The notes beneath the pieces were generated by a model. The model was not told the DNA's origin. It was given only the letters and a program-made list of their open reading frames with translations, and did not search any database. A program made the translations under genes and the position numbers. A DNA stretch of 12,359 nt from Bacteroidales bacterium UBA6248. GTDB taxonomy: Bacteria; Bacteroidota; Bacteroidia; Bacteroidales; Lentimicrobiaceae. This document shows positions 5,961 to 12,359 of the stretch, in pieces. How positions within the stretch are numbered: the first letter of the stretch is position 1; the number at the start of each line of letters is the position of its first letter. The stretch covers positions 5,126 through 17,484 of the forward strand of contig DJVU01000002.1 of NCBI GenBank assembly GCA_002441345.1. Direction: 5' to 3'.

Positions 5961-6656
5961 ATGGAATTGTCCCTGTTTTTTTCAGCTTTCGCGGTTGCAA
6001 CCATTGGATCGGTTGCGTATTTCATATTTGTTTCACCCGGTTTTTCTGCGAAATTTCCCGGACTGGAAAAGGGGAAGCCACGGCAAATCTTCATGCAGCG
6101 TTTAACCGGGGCATTGATTTTCGGGATTCTGCCACTACTTATTATTCTTCTTTTTCCGGAAGCAAAACGTATGGGCGATTTCGGATGGAAATTTCCGGGA
6201 AGCGCAACATTTTACTGGACAATACTTCTTGCTGCTGTAATTATCCCAATGAATTATTTTAATGCATCCAAAGCATCAAACCTGAAATACTACCCCCAGA
6301 TCAGGGAATGGAACTGGTCCGTTCGTTTGCTGATTCAAAGTGCCGTCAGCTGGATCATCTATCTGACGGCGTACGAATTTCTTTTCAGGGGGTTTCTATT
6401 TTTTGCTTCGCTTGGCATTATGGGTTTGTGGCCTGCTGTTTTGCTTAACACGGTGATTTATTCCCTGGCACACTATCCGAAAGGGTATACTGAGATGCTC
6501 GGCGCAGTTCCCCTGGGTGTGGTACTTTGCTATCTGACCTTCCTTACCGGAAATATCTGGGTTGCTGTTTTTACGCATGTAATTCTGGCTTTATCCAATG
6601 AATGGTTTTCTATTCATAAGCATCCGGAAATGATTTTTAAAAACGTCTGGAAATGA
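5961..6656 (+). CDS. CPBP-family (CAAX protease/Rce1-like) membrane protein with altered motifs
   Basis: This 231-residue protein has about six or seven hydrophobic segments (about 3-25, 50-66, 84-98, 124-137, 143-168, 182-197, 199-213) and matches the CPBP intramembrane metalloprotease layout. The first motif, normally EExxxR, reads YEFLFRG here (Y138, E139, R143). The second-motif histidine is H171 in VIYSLAH. The third, normally HxxxN, is H206 followed four residues later by A210 rather than Asn or Asp; N213 is nearby. Family members cleave prenylated or other peptides, or act in bacteriocin processing and self-immunity. The substitutions raise doubt about catalysis. It is the first gene of an operon: its stop overlaps the next start by ATGA. 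The ATG at 5961 places the first membrane segment at the N terminus. The family call is good; activity is uncertain. Confidence 0.85.
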   Translation: MELSLFFSAFAVATIGSVAYFIFVSPGFSAKFPGLEKGKPRQIFMQRLTGALIFGILPLLIILLFPEAKRMGDFGWKFPGSATFYWTILLAAVIIPMNYFNASKASNLKYYPQIREWNWSVRLLIQSAVSWIIYLTAYEFLFRGFLFFASLGIMGLWPAVLLNTVIYSLAHYPKGYTEMLGAVPLGVVLCYLTFLTGNIWVAVFTHVILALSNEWFSIHKHPEMIFKNVWK

Positions 6657-7654
6657 AGGTTTTTGTTACCGGAGCAACCGGTTTTATCGGAAGTCATCTT
6701 GCGCTGAAGCTTGCACGTAGCGGATATGAGGTTCATGCACTATATAGGGATGAAGCCAAAGCAGCAGTTCTCAGGCATCCCGGTATCCGTTTATTCAAAG
6801 GAGATATTCTGGATTACGAAAGCGTGGCCAAAGCAGTGAGCGGATGTACAAATGTTTTTCATACAGCGGCATTTGCCAATGTCTGGCACAGGGATAAAAT
6901 GCAGATTTACCGCCTGAATCTGGAAGGTACGATGAATGTTGTAAGGGCCGGCATTTATTCCGGAGTTCAGCGGTTTGTCTGTACTTCTACTGCCGGCGCA
7001 CTGGGAGTATCGGATCAGTCAGGCTGCTGCGATGAACAAACGCCCCGCCCGGGAAATTTTTTCATTGATTATGAATGTTCAAAAGCCATTATGGAAAGTT
7101 CGCTCAAAGCTTTTTCGGCAGCGGGAGTTCTAACGATAACGGTTTCTCCCACACGCGTTTACGGACCCGGAGTATTAAGCGACAGCAACGGGATTACCCG
7201 AATTATGAAAAAGTACATTGCCGGGAACTGGAGAGTAATCCCCGGAGATGGCAGCAGCATTGGTAACTATGTTTTTGTAGACGATGTGGTTGACGGGCAT
7301 ATCCGTGCATTGGAAAAAGGCCGTCCGGGTGAACACTACATTCTCGGAGGATCAAATCTTACCTACGATGAGTTTTTCCGCCAGCTGGCAGAAGTGGCCG
7401 GGATGAAGTATACAATGTTTCATATTCCTGTACCAATTGCGGAAATGGCCGCATACGGAATGATGCTGATAACGGCTGTTACAGGGAAACCTCCGCTTAT
7501 CACACCCGCTCTCGTCCGGAAATACAACCACCACTGGTGCGTTTCGGGTGAAAAGGCTGCTGCAGAGCTGAATTATCATCCAGTTGATTTTAAGACAGGA
7601 GCAGCTGTAACGGTTGATTGGTTAAAAAGCGGATGTAAAACCTGGCAGCCATGA
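6653..7654 (+). CDS. Extended SDR: NAD(P)-dependent epimerase/dehydratase or reductase
   Basis: The protein has 333 residues with a complete extended short-chain dehydrogenase layout. The nucleotide-binding GATGFIG is at 7-13 in the usual N-terminal position. The active site comprises S112/T113 in TSTAGALG and the YxxxK pair Y140/K144. RVYGPG (168-173) and a YVFVDDVVDGHI block (206-217) follow. The sequence is of the dihydroflavonol-4-reductase, 3-beta-hydroxysteroid dehydrogenase and hopanoid-associated epimerase (HpnA) kind rather than a UDP-sugar epimerase such as GalE. This suggests a hydroxy/keto group on a lipid or small hydrophobic molecule, which is inference. It overlaps the CPBP gene by four bases at its start and the following SDR by four bases at its end, implying translational coupling. 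The substrate is unknown. Confidence 0.9.
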   Translation: MKVFVTGATGFIGSHLALKLARSGYEVHALYRDEAKAAVLRHPGIRLFKGDILDYESVAKAVSGCTNVFHTAAFANVWHRDKMQIYRLNLEGTMNVVRAGIYSGVQRFVCTSTAGALGVSDQSGCCDEQTPRPGNFFIDYECSKAIMESSLKAFSAAGVLTITVSPTRVYGPGVLSDSNGITRIMKKYIAGNWRVIPGDGSSIGNYVFVDDVVDGHIRALEKGRPGEHYILGGSNLTYDEFFRQLAEVAGMKYTMFHIPVPIAEMAAYGMMLITAVTGKPPLITPALVRKYNHHWCVSGEKAAAELNYHPVDFKTGAAVTVDWLKSGCKTWQP

Positions 7655-8460
7655 ACTATACGCTGATCACCGGAGCCAGCTCCGGCATAGGGAAGGCCAT
7701 TGCTTATGAATGCGCCAAACGGGGTATGAACCTGATTCTGGTTTCTTTGCCCGGACAGAGACTGGAAGCTGTCGCACAGGATCTGGAAATGCGATATAAG
7801 ATTAAAACCAGGTATTTCGAAACCGATCTCACGCAGCCCGATTCCCCCATACAATTGTTCAGTAAAACCCAGTCGGCAGGACTTGATGTAAATATTCTGA
7901 TCAATAATGCCGGAGTTGCCGGAGCTTCATATTTTGATGAGTCATCGATAGAGTATATTGATGAGCGAATTATGCTGAATATCAGAGCGCTGGTTGTTTT
8001 AACACGACTCTACCTCCCGGTACTCTGTAAACACAAAACTTCACACATCCTCAACGTCAGCAGCCTGGCTGCCTTCTTTTATATTCCTTATAAGAGTGTT
8101 TACTCTGCAAGCAAAGCTTTTGTACTCAGCTTCAGCCGTTCGCTGTCCGGCGAGGTTAAAAGCCGGGGAGTACGGATTTCGGTCGTTTTACCTAACGGGG
8201 TCCAGACAAACAGTGCAACGGGCTTACGAATAAAATCGCATGGCCGGATTGGCCGCTGGGCTCAGACCAGTGCGGAGAAGGTAGCCCGCTGTGCGGTAAA
8301 CGGTATGCTTAAAAACCGCTTTTACATCATCCCGGGATTTACAAGCTATTTTTTGCTCCTCCTGCGGATAATCCTTCCCGTGCCTTTGCAGCAGCGACTG
8401 ATTTCCAGGGAGTTTATAAAAGAGGTTAATGCAACCTGCTCGCATATCCAAATGGCCTGA
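7651..8460 (+). CDS. Classical short-chain dehydrogenase/reductase (SDR)
   Basis: This 269-residue oxidoreductase has all classical SDR motifs: cofactor-binding TGASSGIG (7-14), structural NNAG (85-88), catalytic N110, S138, and YSASK with Y151 and K155. The usual PG loop after the active site is PNGVQT (181-186), as in the DltE/YqjQ-like group. A hydrophobic patch near the C terminus (FLLLLRIILPVP, about 234-245) suggests membrane contact or a hydrophobic substrate. The absence of an acidic residue after the second beta strand (ILVSLPGQR) may favour NADPH, but this is a weak guide. It is the third gene in the operon, starting inside the stop codon of the extended SDR (ATGA). Together the two SDRs could reduce and oxidise the same metabolite in turn. 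The reaction is not known. Confidence 0.9.
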   Translation: MNYTLITGASSGIGKAIAYECAKRGMNLILVSLPGQRLEAVAQDLEMRYKIKTRYFETDLTQPDSPIQLFSKTQSAGLDVNILINNAGVAGASYFDESSIEYIDERIMLNIRALVVLTRLYLPVLCKHKTSHILNVSSLAAFFYIPYKSVYSASKAFVLSFSRSLSGEVKSRGVRISVVLPNGVQTNSATGLRIKSHGRIGRWAQTSAEKVARCAVNGMLKNRFYIIPGFTSYFLLLLRIILPVPLQQRLISREFIKEVNATCSHIQMA

Positions 8461-8541
8461 TTAAATAGCTGCATGCCGGCACTGTTTCTTTTCCGGGCTT
8501 TCCGGTCCTATTCTCCATCATATAAGAAATCTAATTGTGGT

Positions 8542-8580
8542 TCTCCGGTATAAGGCTTATAATCACCTTTGTGCCGGAGA
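8542..8580. promoter_or_regulatory. Nested inverted repeats upstream of dedA, possible operator
   Basis: TCTCCGG (8542-8548) and CCGGAGA (8574-8580) are a perfect 7-bp inverted pair. Just inside the left arm lies the palindrome TATAAG-G-CTTATA (8549-8561). They sit immediately upstream of the dedA -7 element, where a repressor or activator could bind. Alternatively the outer pair is a hairpin ending the SDR operon transcript, though no U-tract follows. Confidence 0.4.
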
Positions 8581-8595
8581 TATCCTGAATTGCTG

Positions 8596-8603
8596 TACCT
8601 TTG
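8596..8603 (+). promoter_or_regulatory. -7 promoter element of the DedA gene
   Basis: TACCTTTG is a perfect TAnnTTTG match, 21 bases before the ATG at 8625. A TTTG lies 24 bases upstream (8568-8571), wider than the usual 19 or so. Transcription from here would exclude a TTG at 8601, supporting the ATG at 8625 as the start. Confidence 0.6.
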
Positions 8604-8624
8604 CCGCTCAAAAAAACTGAAGAT

Positions 8625-9269
8625 ATGCTTGAATCACTGCATTCGGTCATCGACTGGTACATGGCCAACATCAACTATCTGACCATTATGCTGCTCATGG
8701 CTATAGAGGGCTCGTTTATTCCTTTTCCTTCGGAAGTTGTTATTCCGCCTGCAGCATGGAAAGCTGCCCAGGGCGATCTGAATATTTTTATGGTGGTTAT
8801 CACTGGTACGGTTGGGGCACTTATCGGATCGCTGGTTAATTATTACCTCTCTCTTTCCCTTGGCCGTAAACTTGTTTATGCTTTTGCCGATACGCGTCTG
8901 GCCCGTTTGCTGCTTATCACCCCGGAGAAAATTCAGCATGCCGAGAGCTATTTTGTTAAACACGGGAAAAGCTCAACTTTCATTGGTCGTCTGGTTCCCG
9001 GTGTGCGTCAGCTGATTTCCATCCCTGCCGGACTGTCGCGCATGCCGGTCCGCGATTTTATACTTTACACTTTCCTCGGTGCCGGAATCTGGAACATTGT
9101 GCTGGCTGCGATGGGCTATTTTCTCTATTCTCAGAAAGAAACGCTGGAGCTGTATTACCACGAGCTCTCCTATGCCATGCTGGGTCTTGGGATTATTTTC
9201 GTAGGTTATCTGATTTATTCGGGAAAGCGCAAGAAACGTAAGGCTTCCGAAAACGAATCCGGTTTGTAA
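8625..9269 (+). CDS. DedA-family (SNARE-associated/VTT-domain) membrane protein
   Basis: This is an integral membrane protein of 214 residues, a usual DedA length. DedA proteins are inner-membrane transporters or scramblases linked to undecaprenyl-phosphate or phospholipid recycling, membrane potential and drug resistance. Conserved features visible are the re-entrant-loop motif GSFIPFPSEVVIPP (about 29-42, with E37), the glycine-rich GALIGSLVNYYLSLSLGR (64-81), and the signature GRLVPGVRQLISIPAGLSRMP (121-141) with conserved Arg and Pro. Hydrophobic segments follow to about residue 195. The tail is very basic (GKRKKRK), as expected for a cytoplasmic end. It has its own promoter with a palindrome upstream, so it is probably separate from the SDR operon. 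It converges with the thioesterase gene, 22 bases apart. The exact lipid handled is not readable. Confidence 0.92.
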   Translation: MLESLHSVIDWYMANINYLTIMLLMAIEGSFIPFPSEVVIPPAAWKAAQGDLNIFMVVITGTVGALIGSLVNYYLSLSLGRKLVYAFADTRLARLLLITPEKIQHAESYFVKHGKSSTFIGRLVPGVRQLISIPAGLSRMPVRDFILYTFLGAGIWNIVLAAMGYFLYSQKETLELYYHELSYAMLGLGIIFVGYLIYSGKRKKRKASENESGL

Positions 9270-9291
9270 ATAATATTCTTCTTTTTTTTCT

Positions 9292-10053
9292 TCAGAAGGT
9301 TATCCGGCCCCGGAATGCGGTAAGGTTCCTGCTCTTGTTTATCCCTTCAAACGCGAAGTTATTTTCTGCTGTTTCGCAACGGAGTATTTCTATCGTTTCT
9401 TCGGGTCTGATCTCTTTCAGAAAATTAACAGAGGCGGTTTTCGGATATCGACTTCGGTGAAATTCATATGAAAAGGTATCCATCATCCAGTCGAAATACC
9501 TGGTTGTGGTTACATGCCGGTTGATGTCGAGGTCGAAGTACGACACCTTACGTTCCGCAACGGCTTCTCCCTGCACCGGACCCAGTTTCTCCGGCCTGTG
9601 TATCCCGGCGTGCCGGTCTTTCAGACTGAAAAACACAGAGGGATCTTCCAGATCGATCAGCTTGCTGCGTTTTGATTCCATATCCACCGTCAGCCATCCC
9701 GAGCTTGCCCGGGCAAGGATGCGCTCACGGTTGTCGCGAACGATAAAATCGCGGATATAGAGCAGTTTATCTATGTCTTTGGGCCATGTCTCCACCTCTC
9801 CTGTTTGCATCCATCGCAGCGGGCCGGCGATTTCAACCGAGATACGGCTTAACACCCAGAAGAGGTTTTGCGGACGAAAATCGCTGTAGCCAAATCCAAG
9901 CCGGTCGGCCGATTGTATGGATGACTGTATCAGCAGGTTGATCAGTGCGCTCAGTCTCGCCCTGCCGTACATATCGGTTTCGGCCGATGTAATGGAAAAC
10001 GGCATGGAAAGAATAAGTTCGCCGGCTTGCGATGTAAGGTGCTGGTTCAGCAT
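9292..10053 (-). CDS. Acyl-ACP thioesterase (FatA/FatB-like, double hot-dog)
   Basis: This 253-residue cytoplasmic enzyme resembles the bacterial relatives of plant FatA/FatB, which release fatty acids from acyl carrier protein. Two hot-dog halves are visible: about 15-130 (FSITSAETDMYGRARLSALINLL at the N-terminal helix) and about 165-250. The catalytic set is in the second half: D176, N178 and H180 in DLDINRH, and E214 in FLKEI, spaced 34 residues from the His as in plant FatB. The segment after the His reads HVTTTRYFDWM, where most relatives have HVNN. The start is uncertain. The ATG at 10053 gives a family-like N terminus; an in-frame ATG at 10128 would add 25 atypical residues and place the gene only 20 bases after the preceding gene. 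It lies downstream of the large BNR protein on the minus strand and may be co-transcribed. Chain-length preference cannot be read. Confidence 0.9.
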   Translation of the reverse strand: MLNQHLTSQAGELILSMPFSITSAETDMYGRARLSALINLLIQSSIQSADRLGFGYSDFRPQNLFWVLSRISVEIAGPLRWMQTGEVETWPKDIDKLLYIRDFIVRDNRERILARASSGWLTVDMESKRSKLIDLEDPSVFFSLKDRHAGIHRPEKLGPVQGEAVAERKVSYFDLDINRHVTTTRYFDWMMDTFSYEFHRSRYPKTASVNFLKEIRPEETIEILRCETAENNFAFEGINKSRNLTAFRGRITF

Positions 10054-10148
10054 GATGAAAAAGGATTCTGTGTCTCTGAAAGTGAACCACAGCCCGGCTC
10101 GTTTGCCTTCCGGGCCGTGGTTTCTCATAATACAGGTTTAATTCGCAA

Positions 10149-12359
10149 TTATTCCCATTCCGGCAGTCTGCCCGGGGTCCAAGGAACCCCTGCTTTCTCC
10201 ATTTCGTTTTCCAGTGCAGGAATATCGATAGTCCCGATTTGTTTTAGTTGTGCGTGCAGGGGCGGAAACTCCTCCCGGATTATCTCATAGCTGCGGCGCA
10301 TCGTAGTAGTTGGTGCAGAGGTGGTTCCATAGAAGGCATAAATGAGGTTGCCCATGCGTTCGTTGATAGAAACCGGAGCGGGAGGATTTTCTTCCCTGCT
10401 TGCCTTTGGTGTTTTGCCATAGAAGCTGTAACGGATATCGTCGATTTGCTGTGAAAGCTGATGGATTTGCATCTTCAGCTCCGGAGAGGCTTCGGGCGTT
10501 TGGTGTACAGCCTGCATCATAACTGTAAGTTTGTCGGACAGTTCGTTCATGTATCGCTGTGTACCCTGAACCACGCGGGTAAGGCTTGCCACCTCACGCT
10601 GGAAGGCTACCAGGGCTGCGCGGTCGGGAGCCGGCAAAGTGGTGTTGTTGAGCGGAACGGCGTTGAATTCAACCGGTCCGGCTAGCTCACGGGTTTCACT
10701 TCCGGCAACCATTGCCAAAGAAACCCTGTAATTCCCGGGCATCACAAATAAACCGGAACCCCCGCTGCTGAACGGATCGAATTTGCTGTCGCTCTTTCGA
10801 AGCGGAGAGGTAGCTGCATACCTGAGATCCCAGGTAAGGCGGTTCATCCCTTTCGAAGGCCGTGAATACAAGCGGCGGATCACATTGCCCTCTTCATCGG
10901 TAATGGTAAATTTGAGGTAAGGTGCTATTTCTAGTTCTTCGGCCCTTAGTTCGGCCTCGGTTGGCTGAGGAATGCGCTCACCTTTGTTGAACAGTTCTTT
11001 TTCTTTCTCCCTGCGGATCTCTTTCTTCGTTTTCGGAATGTCTTTCAGCCAGTAGGTAAACGTTGCGCCGAAGTCGGGATTTTTCGCCGCATAGTACGAA
11101 GATCCCTGCCCGTATTTACCGCCAACCTCCACGTACATCAGAGCATCCTTTACGGGGAACAGATGGGCTTCGCTGTCCATTACCGCTTTGTTGACGGTGC
11201 GCAGGGGCGAATAGTTGTCGAGGATGTAAAACCCGCGTCCGAAGGTTGCCAGTACCAGATCGCATTCCTTTTCCTGAATGGCTATGTCGTACACAGCAAT
11301 GGTGGGAATTCCGTTTTTCAGCTGTACCCATTGTTTGCCGCCGTCGATGGTGAAGAAGATTCCGAATTCCGTCCCTGCAAACAAAAGATCCGGATTTACC
11401 GCATCCTGAGCAATGGTATGCACAGAGCCGTTTGCCGGAAGGTTTGAAGCGATGGATGTCCAGGTACGGCCTTTGTCGTTACTCCGCAGAAGGTATGGTT
11501 TGAAATCGTCGCGCTTCAGGTTGCTGAAAGCTGCAAACACGATGTTCTCGTCGAAGCGGGAAGCGAGAATATCGGAAACGTAGGTGTATTCCGGTATACC
11601 AGGGAAGCTTCCGGCTTTGCGCCAGTTTTGTGCATCTTCGCTGATCTGTATCAGGCCGTCATCGGTACCGGCATACAAAAGGTTTTCTTTTACGGGGGAT
11701 TCGTCGAACGATACAATGGTACCGAACAGGGAAGTAGAAACGTCTTTGGCAACGGCATCAATGCTCCAGTATTTGTCCATTACAGGCCAGGTGTTGCGGT
11801 CGGTACCGGTGGTAAGATCTTCCGAAATCACCTTCCAGGTGTCGCCGCGATCGTCGCTGCGGAAGACTTTGTTGGCTGCCGTATAAAGCCGGGTGTGAGA
11901 ATGGCGGCTTATCATCAGCGGTGTGTTCCAGTTCCATTTGTACGTATCCTCTCCTTTGCGCGGTTCCGGACGAATGTCGATGGCTTCCCCGCTTTTGCGG
12001 TCATACCGGACCATATTTCCGTACTGGGCTTCTGCGTAAACGATATCGGGATTGGTGGGATCGGAAGCCGTCCAGAAGCCGTCGCCCCCGTTGGTAACAA
12101 ACCATTCGTCGTTTACAACCCCGTAGCTGCTGGTATTGCGCGAAGGACCACCCATGCTGTTGTTGTCCTGCGTGCCTCCGTAAACATAGTAGAACGGTTC
12201 GGTATTGTCGACGTTGACCCGGTAAAACTGCGTAACCGGCAGGTTATTTTTAAAGTGGTACTCGTTGCCTCCGTCCCAGGATTCATAGATGCCTCCGTCG
12301 CCTCCGATCAGGAAGTGGCTGGTATTTGCCGGATCTATCCACAGTGCGTGATCGTCAAC
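10149..12359 (-). CDS. Large BNR/Asp-box (VPS10/sortilin-like) beta-propeller protein, 5' end outside window
   Basis: The reading frame is open from the stop at 10149 to the window edge. It gives 736 residues of the C-terminal part; the true start and any signal peptide lie beyond 12359. An internal ATG at 12155 is not a credible start, because the 68 codons before it encode continuous propeller sequence (GGDGGIYESWDGG, YVYGGTQDNN). Asp-box repeats are SDDRGDTW (168-175), SNDKGRTW (293-300), TIDGGKQW (337-344) and a degenerate SEDAQNW (240-246). A region around 479-553 (YLKFTITDEEGNVIRRLYSRPS, GMNRLTWDLRY, MPGNYRVSL) resembles a FlgD-like beta-sandwich. A helical, coiled-coil-prone stretch follows (about 575-640). 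These proteins are usually exported and over 1,000 residues long. They are annotated as glycosyl-hydrolase-like or sortilin-like, but no enzymatic activity is established. No type IX secretion tail is evident at the C terminus. Confidence 0.88.
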   Translation of the reverse strand, partial: VDDHALWIDPANTSHFLIGGDGGIYESWDGGNEYHFKNNLPVTQFYRVNVDNTEPFYYVYGGTQDNNSMGGPSRNTSSYGVVNDEWFVTNGGDGFWTASDPTNPDIVYAEAQYGNMVRYDRKSGEAIDIRPEPRKGEDTYKWNWNTPLMISRHSHTRLYTAANKVFRSDDRGDTWKVISEDLTTGTDRNTWPVMDKYWSIDAVAKDVSTSLFGTIVSFDESPVKENLLYAGTDDGLIQISEDAQNWRKAGSFPGIPEYTYVSDILASRFDENIVFAAFSNLKRDDFKPYLLRSNDKGRTWTSIASNLPANGSVHTIAQDAVNPDLLFAGTEFGIFFTIDGGKQWVQLKNGIPTIAVYDIAIQEKECDLVLATFGRGFYILDNYSPLRTVNKAVMDSEAHLFPVKDALMYVEVGGKYGQGSSYYAAKNPDFGATFTYWLKDIPKTKKEIRREKEKELFNKGERIPQPTEAELRAEELEIAPYLKFTITDEEGNVIRRLYSRPSKGMNRLTWDLRYAATSPLRKSDSKFDPFSSGGSGLFVMPGNYRVSLAMVAGSETRELAGPVEFNAVPLNNTTLPAPDRAALVAFQREVASLTRVVQGTQRYMNELSDKLTVMMQAVHQTPEASPELKMQIHQLSQQIDDIRYSFYGKTPKASREENPPAPVSINERMGNLIYAFYGTTSAPTTTMRRSYEIIREEFPPLHAQLKQIGTIDIPALENEMEKAGVPWTPGRLPEWE

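Noticed and set aside
8601..8624. TTG start for dedA at 8601
   Set aside because: It falls within the TACCTTTG promoter element; the ATG at 8625 is downstream of it and fits the family length.
1..12359. CRISPR arrays, insertion sequences, toxin-antitoxin or known phage-defence genes
   Set aside because: No regularly spaced repeats, transposase motifs, integrase or recognisable defence domains were seen on either strand.

Overview
The window looks like chromosomal DNA from a member of the Bacteroidota, probably a Bacteroidales or Marinilabiliales relative. Three things suggest this. Start codons generally lack Shine-Dalgarno sequences. Several genes carry the Bacteroidota-type -7 promoter element TAnnTTTG just upstream: tatD-like, the glycosyltransferase, the M64 peptidase, tRNA-Arg and dedA. 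The gene families present (secreted M64 peptidase, FatA-like acyl-ACP thioesterase, large BNR/VPS10-like protein) are common in that phylum. No species can be named from sequence reading alone.

Left part (1-3956). A tRNA-Ser(GGA), cut by the window edge, lies on the minus strand. Upstream of it on the same strand are a type I L-asparaginase (ansA) and a TatD-family metal-dependent hydrolase. The hydrolase is divergent from a family 9 (heptosyltransferase-like) glycosyltransferase on the plus strand. That gene converges on a LOG/TIGR00730-family nucleotide phosphoribohydrolase, which lies downstream of a secreted M64 metallopeptidase on the minus strand.

Middle (5286-5960). A tRNA-Arg(CCU) with a near-ideal promoter is followed by about 450 bases without an obvious gene. 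This stretch holds a perfect tandem 11-bp repeat, a strong hairpin terminator and a 45-codon minus-strand ORF ending just before that terminator. It resembles the scar or edge of an integrated element at a tRNA, but no integrase is present, so this is inference.

Right part (5961-12359). Three plus-strand genes with ATGA start/stop overlaps form a tight operon: a CPBP/CAAX-protease-like membrane protein with altered motifs, an extended SDR (NAD-dependent epimerase/reductase) and a classical SDR. Next comes a DedA-family membrane protein with its own promoter and a palindrome upstream. Converging on it from the minus strand are a FatA-like acyl-ACP thioesterase and, upstream of that, a large BNR/Asp-box (VPS10/sortilin-like) protein that runs off the window's right edge.

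Most of the window is housekeeping or accessory metabolism rather than a recognisable defence or mobile system. The best candidates for something new are the CPBP-SDR-SDR operon, whose substrate is unknown, and the post-tRNA-Arg region.
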